A DNA stretch of 64,000 nt, taken from positions 112,871 to 176,870 of the forward strand of contig JAJPIM010000044.1 in NCBI GenBank assembly GCA_021324775.1, given 5' to 3'. Every line of letters starts with the position of its first letter. Position 1 is the first letter of the stretch. Made by a program: the position numbers and the translations under genes. The notes below the pieces were generated by a model that worked only from the letters and a program-made list of their open reading frames with translations, did no database searches and was not told the origin of the DNA. Positions 7,824 to 16,545 of this stretch are shown piece after piece. The DNA comes from Gemmatimonadota bacterium. Its GTDB lineage: Bacteria; Gemmatimonadota; Gemmatimonadetes; Gemmatimonadales; Gemmatimonadaceae.

Positions 7824-9257
7824 GTGCCCCAGCCCACTGGGTCCGCCCGGGTCGAGCAGCAAAGCGCTTCGCTCCACAAGGAGCTCGGCCTCACCGATCT
7901 CGTCCTCACCCAGATCCTCTACGTCGTCGGACTGAGTTGGGTCGGTGCCGCCGCCAAGCTCGGCACATCGCAGATCCCCTTCTGGCTGGCCGCGATGGCC
8001 CTGTTCTACCTGCCGCAGGCCGCTGTCGTGGTCTACCTGAGCCGAAGATTCCCTCTCGAGGGTGGCCTCTACCAGTGGGCCAAGCTCGGTCTCAACGGCG
8101 GCGTCGCTTTCCTCGTCGGCTGGAATCTCTGGATCTACGCCATCGTGCTCCTCGGCGCGTTCGGGCTCTCGGTCGCCAACGCGATCGTCTATGCGATCGG
8201 CCCGAGTGCCGAATGGCTCTCCGGAAACCACGTCTTCATCGGCGCCGTGACCGGCATCCTGCTGGGATCTCTGATCGTCGTGTCGATCCTCGGCCTCGGC
8301 ATCAGCAAGTGGGTGCACAACGCGGGCGCGGTCCTGCTGCTCACGGCGTTTGCCTTTCTGCTCATCCTCCCGTTGATCAACGTCGCACGCGGCACGCTCC
8401 GCACGTATCACCCGCTCACGATCACGGCGCCGGCCATCACGCTGCTCAATGTCAACATCTTCGGGAAGCTCGCGGTCGGCGCGCTCTCGGGTTTCGAATA
8501 CGTCGCCGTGCTCGCCGGCGAGGCACGCGACGCACAGCGCACGATCGGCAAGTCGGTGATCATCGCCGCACCCATCATCGCCCTGATGTTCATCCTCGGC
8601 ACATCCGCCGTCCAGGCGCTCGTCCCCCCAGGCCAGGTGGATCTCGTCGGCCCCATCCCGCAGGCGTTTCGCCTCGGACTCGGATCGAGCGGCATCGCCG
8701 CCATCGTGATCCCGTTCGCTGTCATGGCCGTCAATGCGCGCACGATCGCCAATTCGAGCGTGCTGTTCACGGCGACGAGCCGCATGCCGATGGTGGCCGG
8801 GTGGGACCGTCTCATCCCGGGCTGGTTCTCCCGCCTCCACCCGAAATACCGCACGCCGGTGAATTCCATACTGTTCATCGGCGCCTGCTCGCTCGCCTTC
8901 GCCGCTGCCGGTATGACGAACGTCGGCGAACAGGAAGCGTTCCAGCTCCTCGACAACGCCGCCGGCATCCTGTACGGCCTCACGTATCTCGTCCTCTTCG
9001 GCATACCTCTCGTCGGTCTCGCCCGCACCGGTGAACGCGCGCCACGCTGGATCGCCGCCGCCGCGGCGGCCGGTTTCGCGACGACGGTGCTCTACGTCGT
9101 CCTGTCAGTGCTGCCGATCGTGTCTGTCGTGAGCCGTTTTGCTTTTGCGGTCAAGCTCAGCAGCCTCGTGATCCTCGTGAACGCCGCGGGGGCATTCATC
9201 TATCTCCGCGCACGCCGCGCCCGTGTGCAGCCGGCTCCCGCCGGAGCCATATCGTGA
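7824..9257 (+). CDS. APC-superfamily amino acid/organic acid permease
   Basis: About 477 residues with roughly 12 hydrophobic segments. The first helix carries LTDLVLTQILYVVGLSWVG and helix 6 reads LSGFEYVAVLAGEARDAQRT, the conserved acidic loop of APC transporters. The reading frame is open far upstream into the cupin gene and the CCCCAATC tract; the GTG at 7824 is the best start that avoids overlap, but no clear ribosome site is visible, so the N-terminus is uncertain. Its TGA overlaps the GTG of the downstream CoA ligase (GTGA), implying coupled translation, and suggests import of the acid that the ligase activates. Confidence 0.82.
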   Translation: MPQPTGSARVEQQSASLHKELGLTDLVLTQILYVVGLSWVGAAAKLGTSQIPFWLAAMALFYLPQAAVVVYLSRRFPLEGGLYQWAKLGLNGGVAFLVGWNLWIYAIVLLGAFGLSVANAIVYAIGPSAEWLSGNHVFIGAVTGILLGSLIVVSILGLGISKWVHNAGAVLLLTAFAFLLILPLINVARGTLRTYHPLTITAPAITLLNVNIFGKLAVGALSGFEYVAVLAGEARDAQRTIGKSVIIAAPIIALMFILGTSAVQALVPPGQVDLVGPIPQAFRLGLGSSGIAAIVIPFAVMAVNARTIANSSVLFTATSRMPMVAGWDRLIPGWFSRLHPKYRTPVNSILFIGACSLAFAAAGMTNVGEQEAFQLLDNAAGILYGLTYLVLFGIPLVGLARTGERAPRWIAAAAAAGFATTVLYVVLSVLPIVSVVSRFAFAVKLSSLVILVNAAGAFIYLRARRARVQPAPAGAIS

Positions 9258-10582
9258 CGACCTCCCGCGCGCACGCCGCGGCGCGGCTCGTGGACGGACT
9301 GGACGCCGCGGAGCGCGCCTCGCGCGACGAGATACAGGCCCTGCAACGGACACGGCTCGCCTGGACGCTGCACCACGCGTACGAGCACGTGCCACACTAC
9401 CGCCGCGCCTTCGATGCGGCGGGCGTTCACCCATCCGATCTGCACGATCTGCGGGACCTGTCGAAGTTCCCGTTCACGGTGAAGCAGGACCTCCGCGACA
9501 ATTATCCGTTCGGCCTCTTCGCCGTCCCGCGAGAACAGATTGCCAGGATCCACGGATCGTCGGGTACGACGGGGAAGCCAATCGTCGTCGGCTATACCCG
9601 GCGAGACATTGAGATGTGGTCCGGAGTCATGGCCCGCTCGATTCGCGCCGCGGGCGGACGGCCCGGCATGATGATTCACGTGGCGTACGGGTACGGTTTG
9701 TTCACAGGCGGCCTCGGTGCCCACTACGGCGCTGAACGCCTCGGATGCACCGTCGTGCCGATGTCCGGCGGCATGACCGAGCGGCAGGTACAGCTCATTA
9801 CCGACTTCCGGCCCGACGTGATCATGGTCACGCCCAGTTACATGCTGTCGATCCTGGATGGATTCCGGAGCCACGGTATCGACCCGCGCGCCTGCTCGTT
9901 GCGGTTCGGCATCTTCGGCGCCGAACCCTGGACCAACGCGATGCGCCAGGAGATCGAACAGGCGTTCGGCATGGACGCCACCGATATCTATGGACTCTCC
10001 GAGGTGATCGGCCCAGGCGTATCGCAGGAATGCGTCGAGACCAAGGACGGACTCCACATCTGGGAGGACCACTTCCTCCCCGAAGTGATCGATCCCGCGA
10101 CCGGCCGCGTGCTCCCCGATGGCCAGCTCGGGGAGCTCGTGTTCACCTCGCTCACCAAGGAAGCGTTTCCGATCGTCCGGTATCGCACGCGGGACCTGAC
10201 CCGCCTCCTGCCCGGCACGGCACGCCCCGGTATGCGACGCATGGAGAAGCTGACCGGCCGGAGCGACGACATGCTGATCCTCCGTGGCGTCAATGTGTTC
10301 CCGAGCCAGATCGAGGACGCCCTGCTGGCCACCGACTGGTGCGGTGGCCACTACCAGATCGAGATGACGCGAGAGGGGCGGCTGGACGCCATGACGGTCC
10401 ACGCGGAAGCGCGGCCGGACCGGTGGGACGGCGCCGGCCTTACCGCAGAGGCTGCGCACCTGGTGACCACAATCAAGGACACGATAGGTCTGACGACGAC
10501 CGTGATCGTCGAGCCGCCGGGCTCGCTGGAACGGTCTCAGGGCAAAGCGAAACGAGTTATCGACCGTCGCCCCAAGGGGTGA
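9254..10582 (+). CDS. Phenylacetate-CoA ligase family enzyme
   Basis: A 442-residue adenylate-forming ligase of the PaaK group. The P-loop-like motif SSGTTGKP is near 97-104, DIYGLSEVIGPGVS is the second adenylation motif, RTRDLT the third, and GRSDDMLILRGVNVFPSQIE the hinge region before the C-terminal ACT-like lid. Family members convert an aromatic acid, ATP and CoA to the acyl-CoA. No other paa genes are nearby, so the substrate could be phenylacetate, indoleacetate or another aryl acid. GTG start overlaps the permease stop by 4 bases. Confidence 0.9.
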   Translation: MTTSRAHAAARLVDGLDAAERASRDEIQALQRTRLAWTLHHAYEHVPHYRRAFDAAGVHPSDLHDLRDLSKFPFTVKQDLRDNYPFGLFAVPREQIARIHGSSGTTGKPIVVGYTRRDIEMWSGVMARSIRAAGGRPGMMIHVAYGYGLFTGGLGAHYGAERLGCTVVPMSGGMTERQVQLITDFRPDVIMVTPSYMLSILDGFRSHGIDPRACSLRFGIFGAEPWTNAMRQEIEQAFGMDATDIYGLSEVIGPGVSQECVETKDGLHIWEDHFLPEVIDPATGRVLPDGQLGELVFTSLTKEAFPIVRYRTRDLTRLLPGTARPGMRRMEKLTGRSDDMLILRGVNVFPSQIEDALLATDWCGGHYQIEMTREGRLDAMTVHAEARPDRWDGAGLTAEAAHLVTTIKDTIGLTTTVIVEPPGSLERSQGKAKRVIDRRPKG

Positions 10583-10809
10583 CGCGCCCGGGCAAACCGC
10601 CACCTTCGGCCGACGCCCGCGGCCTGCAAATCAGGCCCGGACGGCCGACGCAGCCCAACTGCAACGTTTCGGGCCGGGCCGGTGTCTACCCGACGGCCGG
10701 GAATCACCTCTCGCGCTTACCACTCCCCGATACCGGCAATAGAATTCACCGCCAGCCGCGCGACCTGACGCCCCGCCCCGCCGCACCCTCTACTCGGCTT
10801 TCAAACGCC

Positions 10810-11523
10810 ATGAGACACACACAGTTCCCGCGCTTCGGCACCGTCGTCCTCGCGGCGGCCGTCGCAGGCTGCGCGAGCAGTACCAACAACACGATGCAGA
10901 CGGCCCCCGCGCCGGCCGCCGCCAGTTCTGCCAGCGCGCCCGCCAGCCCCGTCAAGACCGAACCCTCCGCAATCGCGGAGGCCCGGGCCGACAGCATCCG
11001 GCACCCCTACACGACGGCGGACGTGCAATTCATGCAGGGCATGATCGGTCACCACGCCCAGGCCATCATCATGGCCGGCTGGGCACCGACCCACGACGCG
11101 AGCCCGTCCATTAGTACCCTGTGCGCACGGATCATCAACTCGCAGCAGGACGAGATCGCGACGATGCAGCACTGGCTGGCCGACCGCCAGCAGATGGTCC
11201 CGGACGGACGTACCCCAGGCATGAAGATGGTGGTAAACGGCACCGAGCAGGTCATGCTCATGCCCGGGATGCTCTCCTCTGCCCAGATGGCCGAGTTGGA
11301 TCACGCCAAGGGTCTCGAGTTCGACCGCTTGTTTCTCACGTTCATGATCCAGCACCACCGCGGAGCCGTTTCGATGGTCCACGACCTTTTCGAGACACAG
11401 GGGGCCGGACAGGACGAGCTCGTGTTCAAGTTCGCATCCGACGTCAACGTCGATCAGACGACCGAGATCGCGCGTATGGAGAAGATGCTCGCCATCGTGC
11501 AGCTCATGAGCGGCGCCCAGTGA
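10810..11523 (+). CDS. DUF305 lipoprotein (copy A)
   Basis: A 237-residue secreted protein with a lipobox (AAAVAGC) and a Ser/Ala/Pro linker. Two DUF305 signatures follow: FMQGMIGHHAQAIIMAGW and FLTFMIQHHRGAVSMVHD, each with the paired His residues of this ferritin-like four-helix family, plus Met-rich stretches (MKMVVNG, MLMPGM). DUF305 proteins are often found with copper or metal-handling genes; metal binding is inferred from His/Met. The LVIVD-like gene is 135 bases downstream. A paralogous pair lies at 44.5-47.1 kb. Confidence 0.88.
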   Translation: MRHTQFPRFGTVVLAAAVAGCASSTNNTMQTAPAPAAASSASAPASPVKTEPSAIAEARADSIRHPYTTADVQFMQGMIGHHAQAIIMAGWAPTHDASPSISTLCARIINSQQDEIATMQHWLADRQQMVPDGRTPGMKMVVNGTEQVMLMPGMLSSAQMAELDHAKGLEFDRLFLTFMIQHHRGAVSMVHDLFETQGAGQDELVFKFASDVNVDQTTEIARMEKMLAIVQLMSGAQ

Positions 11524-11556
11524 CCGCCCCCGGTGATGCCGGCCAATCGGCACGTG

Positions 11557-11598
11557 GTGAACGTCACGTCGTGAACGTCACGTCGTGAACGTCGCGCC
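11557..11598. repeat. Three tandem 14-bp GTGAACGTCACGTC units
   Basis: Units at 11557, 11571 and 11585 (the third ends GCGCC). Each holds the palindrome AACGT/ACGTT-like ACGTCACGT. They lie between the DUF305 and LVIVD genes of copy A; the copy B operon has no such gap. Confidence 0.85.
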
Positions 11599-11658
11599 GT
11601 GATTCCACTGTTGTCGCAGGTCCAATTGCTCCATTCCGTCCAATCAGAGGAACTCTCA

Positions 11659-13662
11659 ATGGCATCCGTGTACCACGCGCGCCGACCCGCGACGCGTCTG
11701 AGCGCGGCCTCGTCGCTGCCGCTCGCTATCGCGTTGCTGTCCGTGGCGGCGTGTACCCACTCCATGGCGTCAGGAGGCGGCAACCCGTCGCCGGCGAACG
11801 ACATGTCGACGTCGCCGCCGAGCCCCGACCCGCGCGTCGGCCTCAAGGCAGGCCTGTTCAATGCACAGGAAGCGACGTGGAACATGCGCGTGGTCTCGCA
11901 GACGCCGCCACCCGAGAAGTTCAAGGGCATCACCAACTCCGACCTCGCTTTCACCGGCCCCTACGCCATCCAGGGCAACTACAACGGGTTCCAGGTGTGG
12001 GACATCTCCAACCCGCAACAGCCGACGGTCAAGACGGCATACGTCTGCCCCGCATCGCAGAGCGACGTCTCGGTGTACAAGAACCTTCTCTTCGTTTCCG
12101 GCGAAGGAACGAGTGGACGCCTCGACTGCGGCACACAGGGCGTGACTGATACCGTCAGCCATGACCGGCTCCGCGGCCTTCGCATCTTCGACATCTCCGA
12201 CATCGCGAACCCGAAGTACATCGCCAACGTGCAGACGTGCCGCGGTTCGCACACGCACACGGTCGTCGCCGAGCCCAATGACCCGCAGGATATCTATGTT
12301 TACATCTCGGGCTCGGCTGGCATCCGCTCACCGAGTGAGCTCGCCGGCTGCTCGAAAACGATGCCGGACCAGGACCCCAACTCGGCGTATTTCCGCATCG
12401 AGGTCATCAAGGTGCCGCTCGCACACCCAGAGCAAGCGGCGATTGTGAGTTCGCCGCGTATCTTCAACGACCTGACGGCACCCCCCAAGCACGGCGCCGC
12501 TGCCGCGGACGTAGCTGCCATCGCGGCCGCGAAGTCCAAGGGGGCGTTCGTCGCGAACTTCGGCGGCGAAGATTTCGTGCTGCCCAACGGGTTCGTCAAG
12601 CCTCGGCTGGACAGCATCGTGAAGGCCCGTGGGGGGACCGGCGACCCGACACCGCAGGACAGCGCCGCGCTCCACGCCGCCATTCCCGCCATGGTTGCCA
12701 GAATGGTCGGCGACCGCCCGCAGAATATCGGCCCCACGCAGTGCCATGACATCACAGCCTATACCGCGATCGGGCTCGCAGGCGGCGCATGCGAAGGCTA
12801 CGGCATGTTGCTCGATATCCACGACCCGGCTCACCCCGTTCGCATCGACGCGGTGTCGGACTCGAATTTCTCCTATTGGCATTCCGCCACGTTCAACAAC
12901 GATGGGACCAAGGTCCTCTTCACCGATGAATGGGGCGGCGGCGGACAGCCGAAGTGCCGGGCCACGGACCGCAAGGAATGGGGTGCCGACGCGCTGTTCA
13001 CGCTCGACAACGGCAAGATGAAATTCCAGTCCTATTACAAGATGCCGGCGCCGCAGACGATCTACGAAAATTGCGTCGCCCACAACGGCTCGCTGATCCC
13101 GATTCCGGGCCGCGACATCATGGTGCAGGCCTGGTATCAGGGCGGCATCTCGGTGTTCGACTGGACCGACGCCGCGCACCCGAAGGAGATCGCGTTCTTC
13201 GACCGCGGACCGGTGGACTCCACACGCATGGCATCGGGTGGTGAATGGTCCGCCTACTGGTACAACGGCGTGATCGTCGGCTCCGAGATCTCGCGCGGCC
13301 TCGACATCCTCCAGCTCACCCCCAGTGGCCTCGTCTCGCAGAACGAGATCGACGCCGCGGGGACGGTCCACCTCGCGGAGCTCAACGTCCAGGGCCAACC
13401 GAAGTACGTCTGGCCGCCCAGCTTCGCGCTGGCACGCGCGTACACGGACCAGTTGTCCCGCTCGAACTGCCTGCCGTCCGGCAGGATCTCGGCGATCCGC
13501 CAGACTCTCGCCGGCGCGGAGAAAGCGTCGGGTGCCGACCGGCAGACCGCACTCACGCAGTTGGGCACCCAGTTGGACGGCGACGCCAACGGGTCGTGCG
13601 ATGCACCAAAGGTACAGAAGCTGGCCACAACTGTCAGAAGTCTGATGGCCCCAACGGCCTGA
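11659..13662 (+). CDS. LVIVD-repeat-like secreted propeller lipoprotein (copy A)
   Basis: A 667-residue exported protein with a lipobox (SVAAC). Repeated blades carry the pattern 'GFQVWDISNPQQP', 'LRIFDISDIANPKYIAN' and 'ISVFDWTDAAHPKEIAFFD' typical of LVIVD beta-propellers. Conserved Cys/His blocks include QTCRGSHTHT, GPTQCHDITAY, YWHSATFNND and FTDEWGGGGQPKC. It aligns along its whole length with the gene at 44498-46426. Function unknown; Cys/His content and constant partnership with DUF305 suggest metal or redox chemistry at the cell surface. ATG at 11659 follows GAGGAA. A strong hairpin terminator is 70 bases downstream. Confidence 0.82.
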   Translation: MASVYHARRPATRLSAASSLPLAIALLSVAACTHSMASGGGNPSPANDMSTSPPSPDPRVGLKAGLFNAQEATWNMRVVSQTPPPEKFKGITNSDLAFTGPYAIQGNYNGFQVWDISNPQQPTVKTAYVCPASQSDVSVYKNLLFVSGEGTSGRLDCGTQGVTDTVSHDRLRGLRIFDISDIANPKYIANVQTCRGSHTHTVVAEPNDPQDIYVYISGSAGIRSPSELAGCSKTMPDQDPNSAYFRIEVIKVPLAHPEQAAIVSSPRIFNDLTAPPKHGAAAADVAAIAAAKSKGAFVANFGGEDFVLPNGFVKPRLDSIVKARGGTGDPTPQDSAALHAAIPAMVARMVGDRPQNIGPTQCHDITAYTAIGLAGGACEGYGMLLDIHDPAHPVRIDAVSDSNFSYWHSATFNNDGTKVLFTDEWGGGGQPKCRATDRKEWGADALFTLDNGKMKFQSYYKMPAPQTIYENCVAHNGSLIPIPGRDIMVQAWYQGGISVFDWTDAAHPKEIAFFDRGPVDSTRMASGGEWSAYWYNGVIVGSEISRGLDILQLTPSGLVSQNEIDAAGTVHLAELNVQGQPKYVWPPSFALARAYTDQLSRSNCLPSGRISAIRQTLAGAEKASGADRQTALTQLGTQLDGDANGSCDAPKVQKLATTVRSLMAPTA

Positions 13663-13731
13663 TGATCTCGAGGCAGTAACCGCCCGGCCGCAAGCCGGCG
13701 GGGCCAAACAAGGAAGGGCCGAGACAAGGAG

Positions 13732-13761
13732 GGGCCGGCTGCATCGTTCTGCAGCCGGCCC
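13732..13761. terminator. Strong bidirectional hairpin terminator
   Basis: A perfect 12-bp stem GGGCCGGCTGCA / TGCAGCCGGCCC with a 6-base loop lies between the convergent LVIVD and ArsR genes. It is followed on the forward strand by a T/C-rich tract. Confidence 0.8.
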
Positions 13762-13769
13762 TAACCTCA

Positions 13770-13817
13770 TCTACTTTCACCTTTCTGTTTTTCTCCTTTC
13801 TGTTTTTCTCCTTTCTA
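13770..13817. repeat. Pyrimidine tract (CTTTCTGTTTTTCTC units)
   Basis: Three related units (CTTTCACC, CTTTCTGTTTTTCTC twice, CTTTCTAC) directly abut the stop codon of the reverse-strand ArsR gene, as the heptanucleotide tract does at DUF1697. Confidence 0.8.
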
Positions 13818-14504
13818 CTACAGCCGATATTTGAACCGCGCCCTCATCGCTCGCTCGCCGACCGCGGAAAACGAGACGACTCGCGATCCCCGCTGCCGCC
13901 GTGCCCAGCCAAGCGCGTAGACACGGTTCAGGATCGCCGCGCCGAGCGCACCCGCCAGATGGTGCCGCCGCACGCTCCAGTCCAGGCAGGAGAGGCACAC
14001 CGGACGGCGCCCAAGCTCCAGCGCCGCCACGTCGATCCCGATGTCGCGACAGAATCGCTCGCCCTTTTCCGTGAGGGCCGGTGTCGCGCCGGTCGTACGC
14101 AGACACCCCTGCTGGCTCAGACTGTCGAATACCAGCACGCCCAGATCCCCGGCCAGATGATCGTAGCACACTCGCGCCTTGCGCATCGCCGGATCACTCG
14201 GCCCCGTTTCGATCGGCGTCGCCCCGAGCCGGTGCGCCAGCCCAACGAGACTCTCGATCACGCCGGCCACGTGATGGTCGGCGATCCGGAAATACCGGTG
14301 CCGCCCCGCATTGGCGACCGCCACGAGGCGCGCGCCGACCAGCTTCGACAAATGAGCGCTGGCCGTCTGCTTCGTCACGGACGCTGCCCGCGCCAGTTCG
14401 CTCGCGGTGACCGATCGCCCTTCCATGAGCCCCATCAGGATCGTCGCCCTCGTCCGGTCACCGATGAGCCCGGCGATGGCCGCCATTCCAGGAGTATCGT
14501 CCAT
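13818..14504 (-). CDS. ArsR-family winged-helix regulator with C-terminal domain
   Basis: A 228-residue protein. The first 85 residues are an ArsR winged helix: ALIGDRTRATILMGLMEG, TASELARAASVTKQTASAHL, then RHRYFRIADHHVA. The second half (RKARVCYDHLAGDLGVLVFD, LTEKGERFCRDIGID, RRPVCLSCLDWSVRRHHLAG) is a conserved Cys/His-bearing domain seen in long ArsR proteins; CLSCLDWSVRRHH may be an effector site. It is divergent from the alpha carbonic anhydrase and could regulate it. Confidence 0.87.
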   Translation of the reverse strand: MDDTPGMAAIAGLIGDRTRATILMGLMEGRSVTASELARAASVTKQTASAHLSKLVGARLVAVANAGRHRYFRIADHHVAGVIESLVGLAHRLGATPIETGPSDPAMRKARVCYDHLAGDLGVLVFDSLSQQGCLRTTGATPALTEKGERFCRDIGIDVAALELGRRPVCLSCLDWSVRRHHLAGALGAAILNRVYALGWARRQRGSRVVSFSAVGERAMRARFKYRL

Positions 14505-14591
14505 GGTTCCATGATAGGCGAACCATTCCCGCCGGGCAAGATGTTATTCTGGAACCGGTCCTCTCTCCTCTCCTCTCTCCCGGAGGTACGA

Positions 14592-15371
14592 TTGCGGTAC
14601 AACTCGGTGGCATCCACACTACTGGTCGCGGCTGCAGTGCTCTCACCCGCGGCTGCCCGCGCGCAGGTCGCCCACGGAGCCGAGTGGAAGACGACATGGG
14701 GCTATCAGGGCGACATCGGCCCTGATCATTGGGGTACCCTCGCGCCGGAGTACGCTGCGTGCAACGGCACGGAGCAGTCGCCGATCGATATCCGCAATGC
14801 GAAGAAGGCGAGCCTGCCCCTGCTGCGCTTCGATTACAGCAGCGGGCCGCTCGTGATCGTCAACAACGGCGTCACGATCCGGGTCAACTACCCGTCTGGA
14901 CCGTCAGGCGATTTTCTGATCGCGGGCGACACGCGCTATCAGTTGGTCCAGTTCCACTTCCATCGCCCCAGCGAGGAATACATCGGTGGCAAACCGTACC
15001 CGATGGTGCTCCACTTGGTGCACAAGAGCAGCGACGGGAAGATCGCCGTTGTGGCCGTGCTGGTGAGGCCGGGCAGGGCGAACGCCACCGTGCAGCAGCT
15101 CTGGAATCACATGCCGATGACGCCCGGCCCCGATCAGCCGATTCCGGGCGTCGAGGTGAACCCCGCCGATCTCCTGCCGGCCGGCTATGCCTACTACACG
15201 TACATGGGATCCCTCACGGCGCCGCCATGCACCGAGGGCGTCACGTGGATCGTGCTCAAGTCCCCGATGGAGATCTCACCCGCGCAAATCGCGGCGTTCG
15301 CCAGACTGTTTCCGCACGATGTGCGTCCTCTCCAACCTCTCAACGGACGCCTCGTGCAGGAGAGCCGGTAG
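14592..15371 (+). CDS. Alpha-type carbonic anhydrase, secreted
   Basis: A 259-residue periplasmic enzyme that interconverts CO2 and bicarbonate. A TTG start at 14592 is chosen because GGAGG lies 5 bases before it and it begins a clean signal peptide ending ARAQ. The EQSPIDI motif follows. Zinc ligands correspond to His122 and His124 (QFHFHRPSEE) and His141 (LHLVH); GSLTAPPCTEGVTW is the conserved C-terminal block. Length and motifs are complete. An in-frame ATG at 14540 is possible but has no ribosome site. It is paired with a beta-class enzyme 265 bases downstream on the opposite strand. Confidence 0.92.
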   Translation: MRYNSVASTLLVAAAVLSPAAARAQVAHGAEWKTTWGYQGDIGPDHWGTLAPEYAACNGTEQSPIDIRNAKKASLPLLRFDYSSGPLVIVNNGVTIRVNYPSGPSGDFLIAGDTRYQLVQFHFHRPSEEYIGGKPYPMVLHLVHKSSDGKIAVVAVLVRPGRANATVQQLWNHMPMTPGPDQPIPGVEVNPADLLPAGYAYYTYMGSLTAPPCTEGVTWIVLKSPMEISPAQIAAFARLFPHDVRPLQPLNGRLVQESR

Positions 15372-15380
15372 CGCGCACGT

Positions 15381-15484
15381 CGGCGTATTGGCCGCGTATA
15401 AGCCGGCGTATTAGCGGCGTATCAGCCGGCGCAATAGCGGCGTATTAGCCGGCGTATTAGCCGGCGTATTAGCCGGCGTATTAC
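15381..15484. repeat. GTATTAGCCGGC tandem repeat
   Basis: Seven to eight head-to-tail units of 12-15 bases (GGCGTATTAGCC, with variants GTATCAGCC and GCAATAGC) between the convergent carbonic anhydrase genes. The last three units are identical, the first ones degenerate, which indicates ongoing expansion at the distal end. Confidence 0.85.
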
Positions 15485-15542
15485 TGTGCCGCTGTTGCCA
15501 TCACTCTCGTTGCCGTAACTGCCCTTGCATGTCGACAAGGCG

Positions 15543-15585
15543 GCGGGCGCCATTCGAGAACCTAGGTCGCCCGGCAACGGCGCTG
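15543..15585. repeat. Dispersed repeat R1, degenerate copy 2
   Basis: GGGCGCCATTCGAGAACC followed by TAGGTCGCCCGGCAACGGCGC matches the R1 consensus with a short internal deletion. It sits downstream of the beta carbonic anhydrase gene. Confidence 0.65.
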
Positions 15586-15634
15586 CCTGGCTGTACGGGC
15601 GATCGCGCCCGGTGCGCCACCACGGCGCGTCCGG

Positions 15635-16243
15635 TCAAGGCACCGGCACCCACTCGTCGCCCTCGAGGGTCGACATGGCTCCCGTGCGAATGTCGAAATG
15701 GAACCCGTGCAGCTGCAGCCGTTTCGCCTCCACCGCCTCGTTGATCCACGGAAACGTGGCGAGATTGGCGAGCGACAGCCGGAGTATCTCCGACTCGTAG
15801 TGGTCCACGAGATTGGGGCGCCGGTCCGGGTTCGACGGCCGGCGGAGGATCGGCTTGGCGATCGCCATCCACGCCTCGACGAAATCCCGCGCCTCGGGTG
15901 GAGCCCCCTCGACCACGGCGCGCACCCCCCCGCACTGCGCGTGGCCTAGGACGACGATGTGCGAGACGCCGAGCACACGGACGCCGTACTCGATGGCCGC
16001 GCTCGTGCCGTGGCACCCGACATCCGGTTGATACGGCGGCACGAGGCCAGCCACGTTGCGCACGACGAACATCTCGCCGGGTTTGGCGCCGAACACCGCC
16101 TGGGGATCCACCCGGGAATCCGAGCACGAGATGAGAAGAGTCTCCGGCCGCTGCCCCTCATCGGCCAGCGTCTCATACCGCGCGCCCGCCGTTGGCCAGA
16201 TTTCGGCGCGAAACCGGCGATACCCTTGAAGCAGACGATCCAT
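15635..16243 (-). CDS. Beta-class carbonic anhydrase
   Basis: A 202-residue cytoplasmic enzyme. Zinc ligands are Cys40 (in LISCSDSRVD), His101 and Cys104 (VLGHAQCGG); the Asp42-Arg44 dyad of the active site is intact. The C-terminal block LHGFHFDIRTGAM is typical of bacterial beta enzymes. Start placed at MDRLLQGYRR (16243), where family similarity begins; a start 15 bases upstream is possible. With the periplasmic alpha enzyme it would equip both compartments for CO2/bicarbonate exchange. Confidence 0.92.
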   Translation of the reverse strand: MDRLLQGYRRFRAEIWPTAGARYETLADEGQRPETLLISCSDSRVDPQAVFGAKPGEMFVVRNVAGLVPPYQPDVGCHGTSAAIEYGVRVLGVSHIVVLGHAQCGGVRAVVEGAPPEARDFVEAWMAIAKPILRRPSNPDRRPNLVDHYESEILRLSLANLATFPWINEAVEAKRLQLHGFHFDIRTGAMSTLEGDEWVPVP

Positions 16244-16322
16244 CCTCACCCTCCCCAATGACTGGGCCGCAAAACTCCGGCATCCCGTGCAGCATCTGAT
16301 CCGGAGGCACGAACCGCGCCGA

Positions 16323-16427
16323 TGACTACTCTCTACTTTCTACTTTCTACTCTCTACTTTCTACTCTCTACTTTCTACTCTCTACTTTCTACTCTCTACT
16401 TTCTAACTTTCTACTTTCTACTTTCTC
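16323..16427. repeat. Heptanucleotide TACTYTC tract (longest copy)
   Basis: About 14 tandem copies of TACTTTC/TACTCTC with one slip (TAACTTTC). It lies between the divergent beta carbonic anhydrase and PadR genes. Confidence 0.9.
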
Positions 16428-16495
16428 GATGATGAAGTCTGCCTAATCTCAACCACCGGTCTTCCTCTCACCATTGGCCCTCCTCTCTTCTCTAT

Positions 16496-16537
16496 AGTAG
16501 AGTAGCGCCGGTCGTCAGTAGAGTAGCGCCGGTCGCC
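16496..16537. repeat. 21-bp direct repeat, two units
   Basis: AGTAGAGTAGCGCCGGTCG(T/C)C occurs at 16496-16516 and 16517-16537, differing at one base. Confidence 0.8.
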
Positions 16538-16545
16538 GCCGATAC

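Noticed and set aside
8408..10603. Long reverse frames opposite the permease and ligase (206, 353 and 467 codons)
   Set aside because: They mirror the high third-position GC of the forward genes and have low-complexity Arg/Asp-rich translations.
15381..15484. CRISPR array
   Set aside because: Units are contiguous without spacers and only 12-15 bases.
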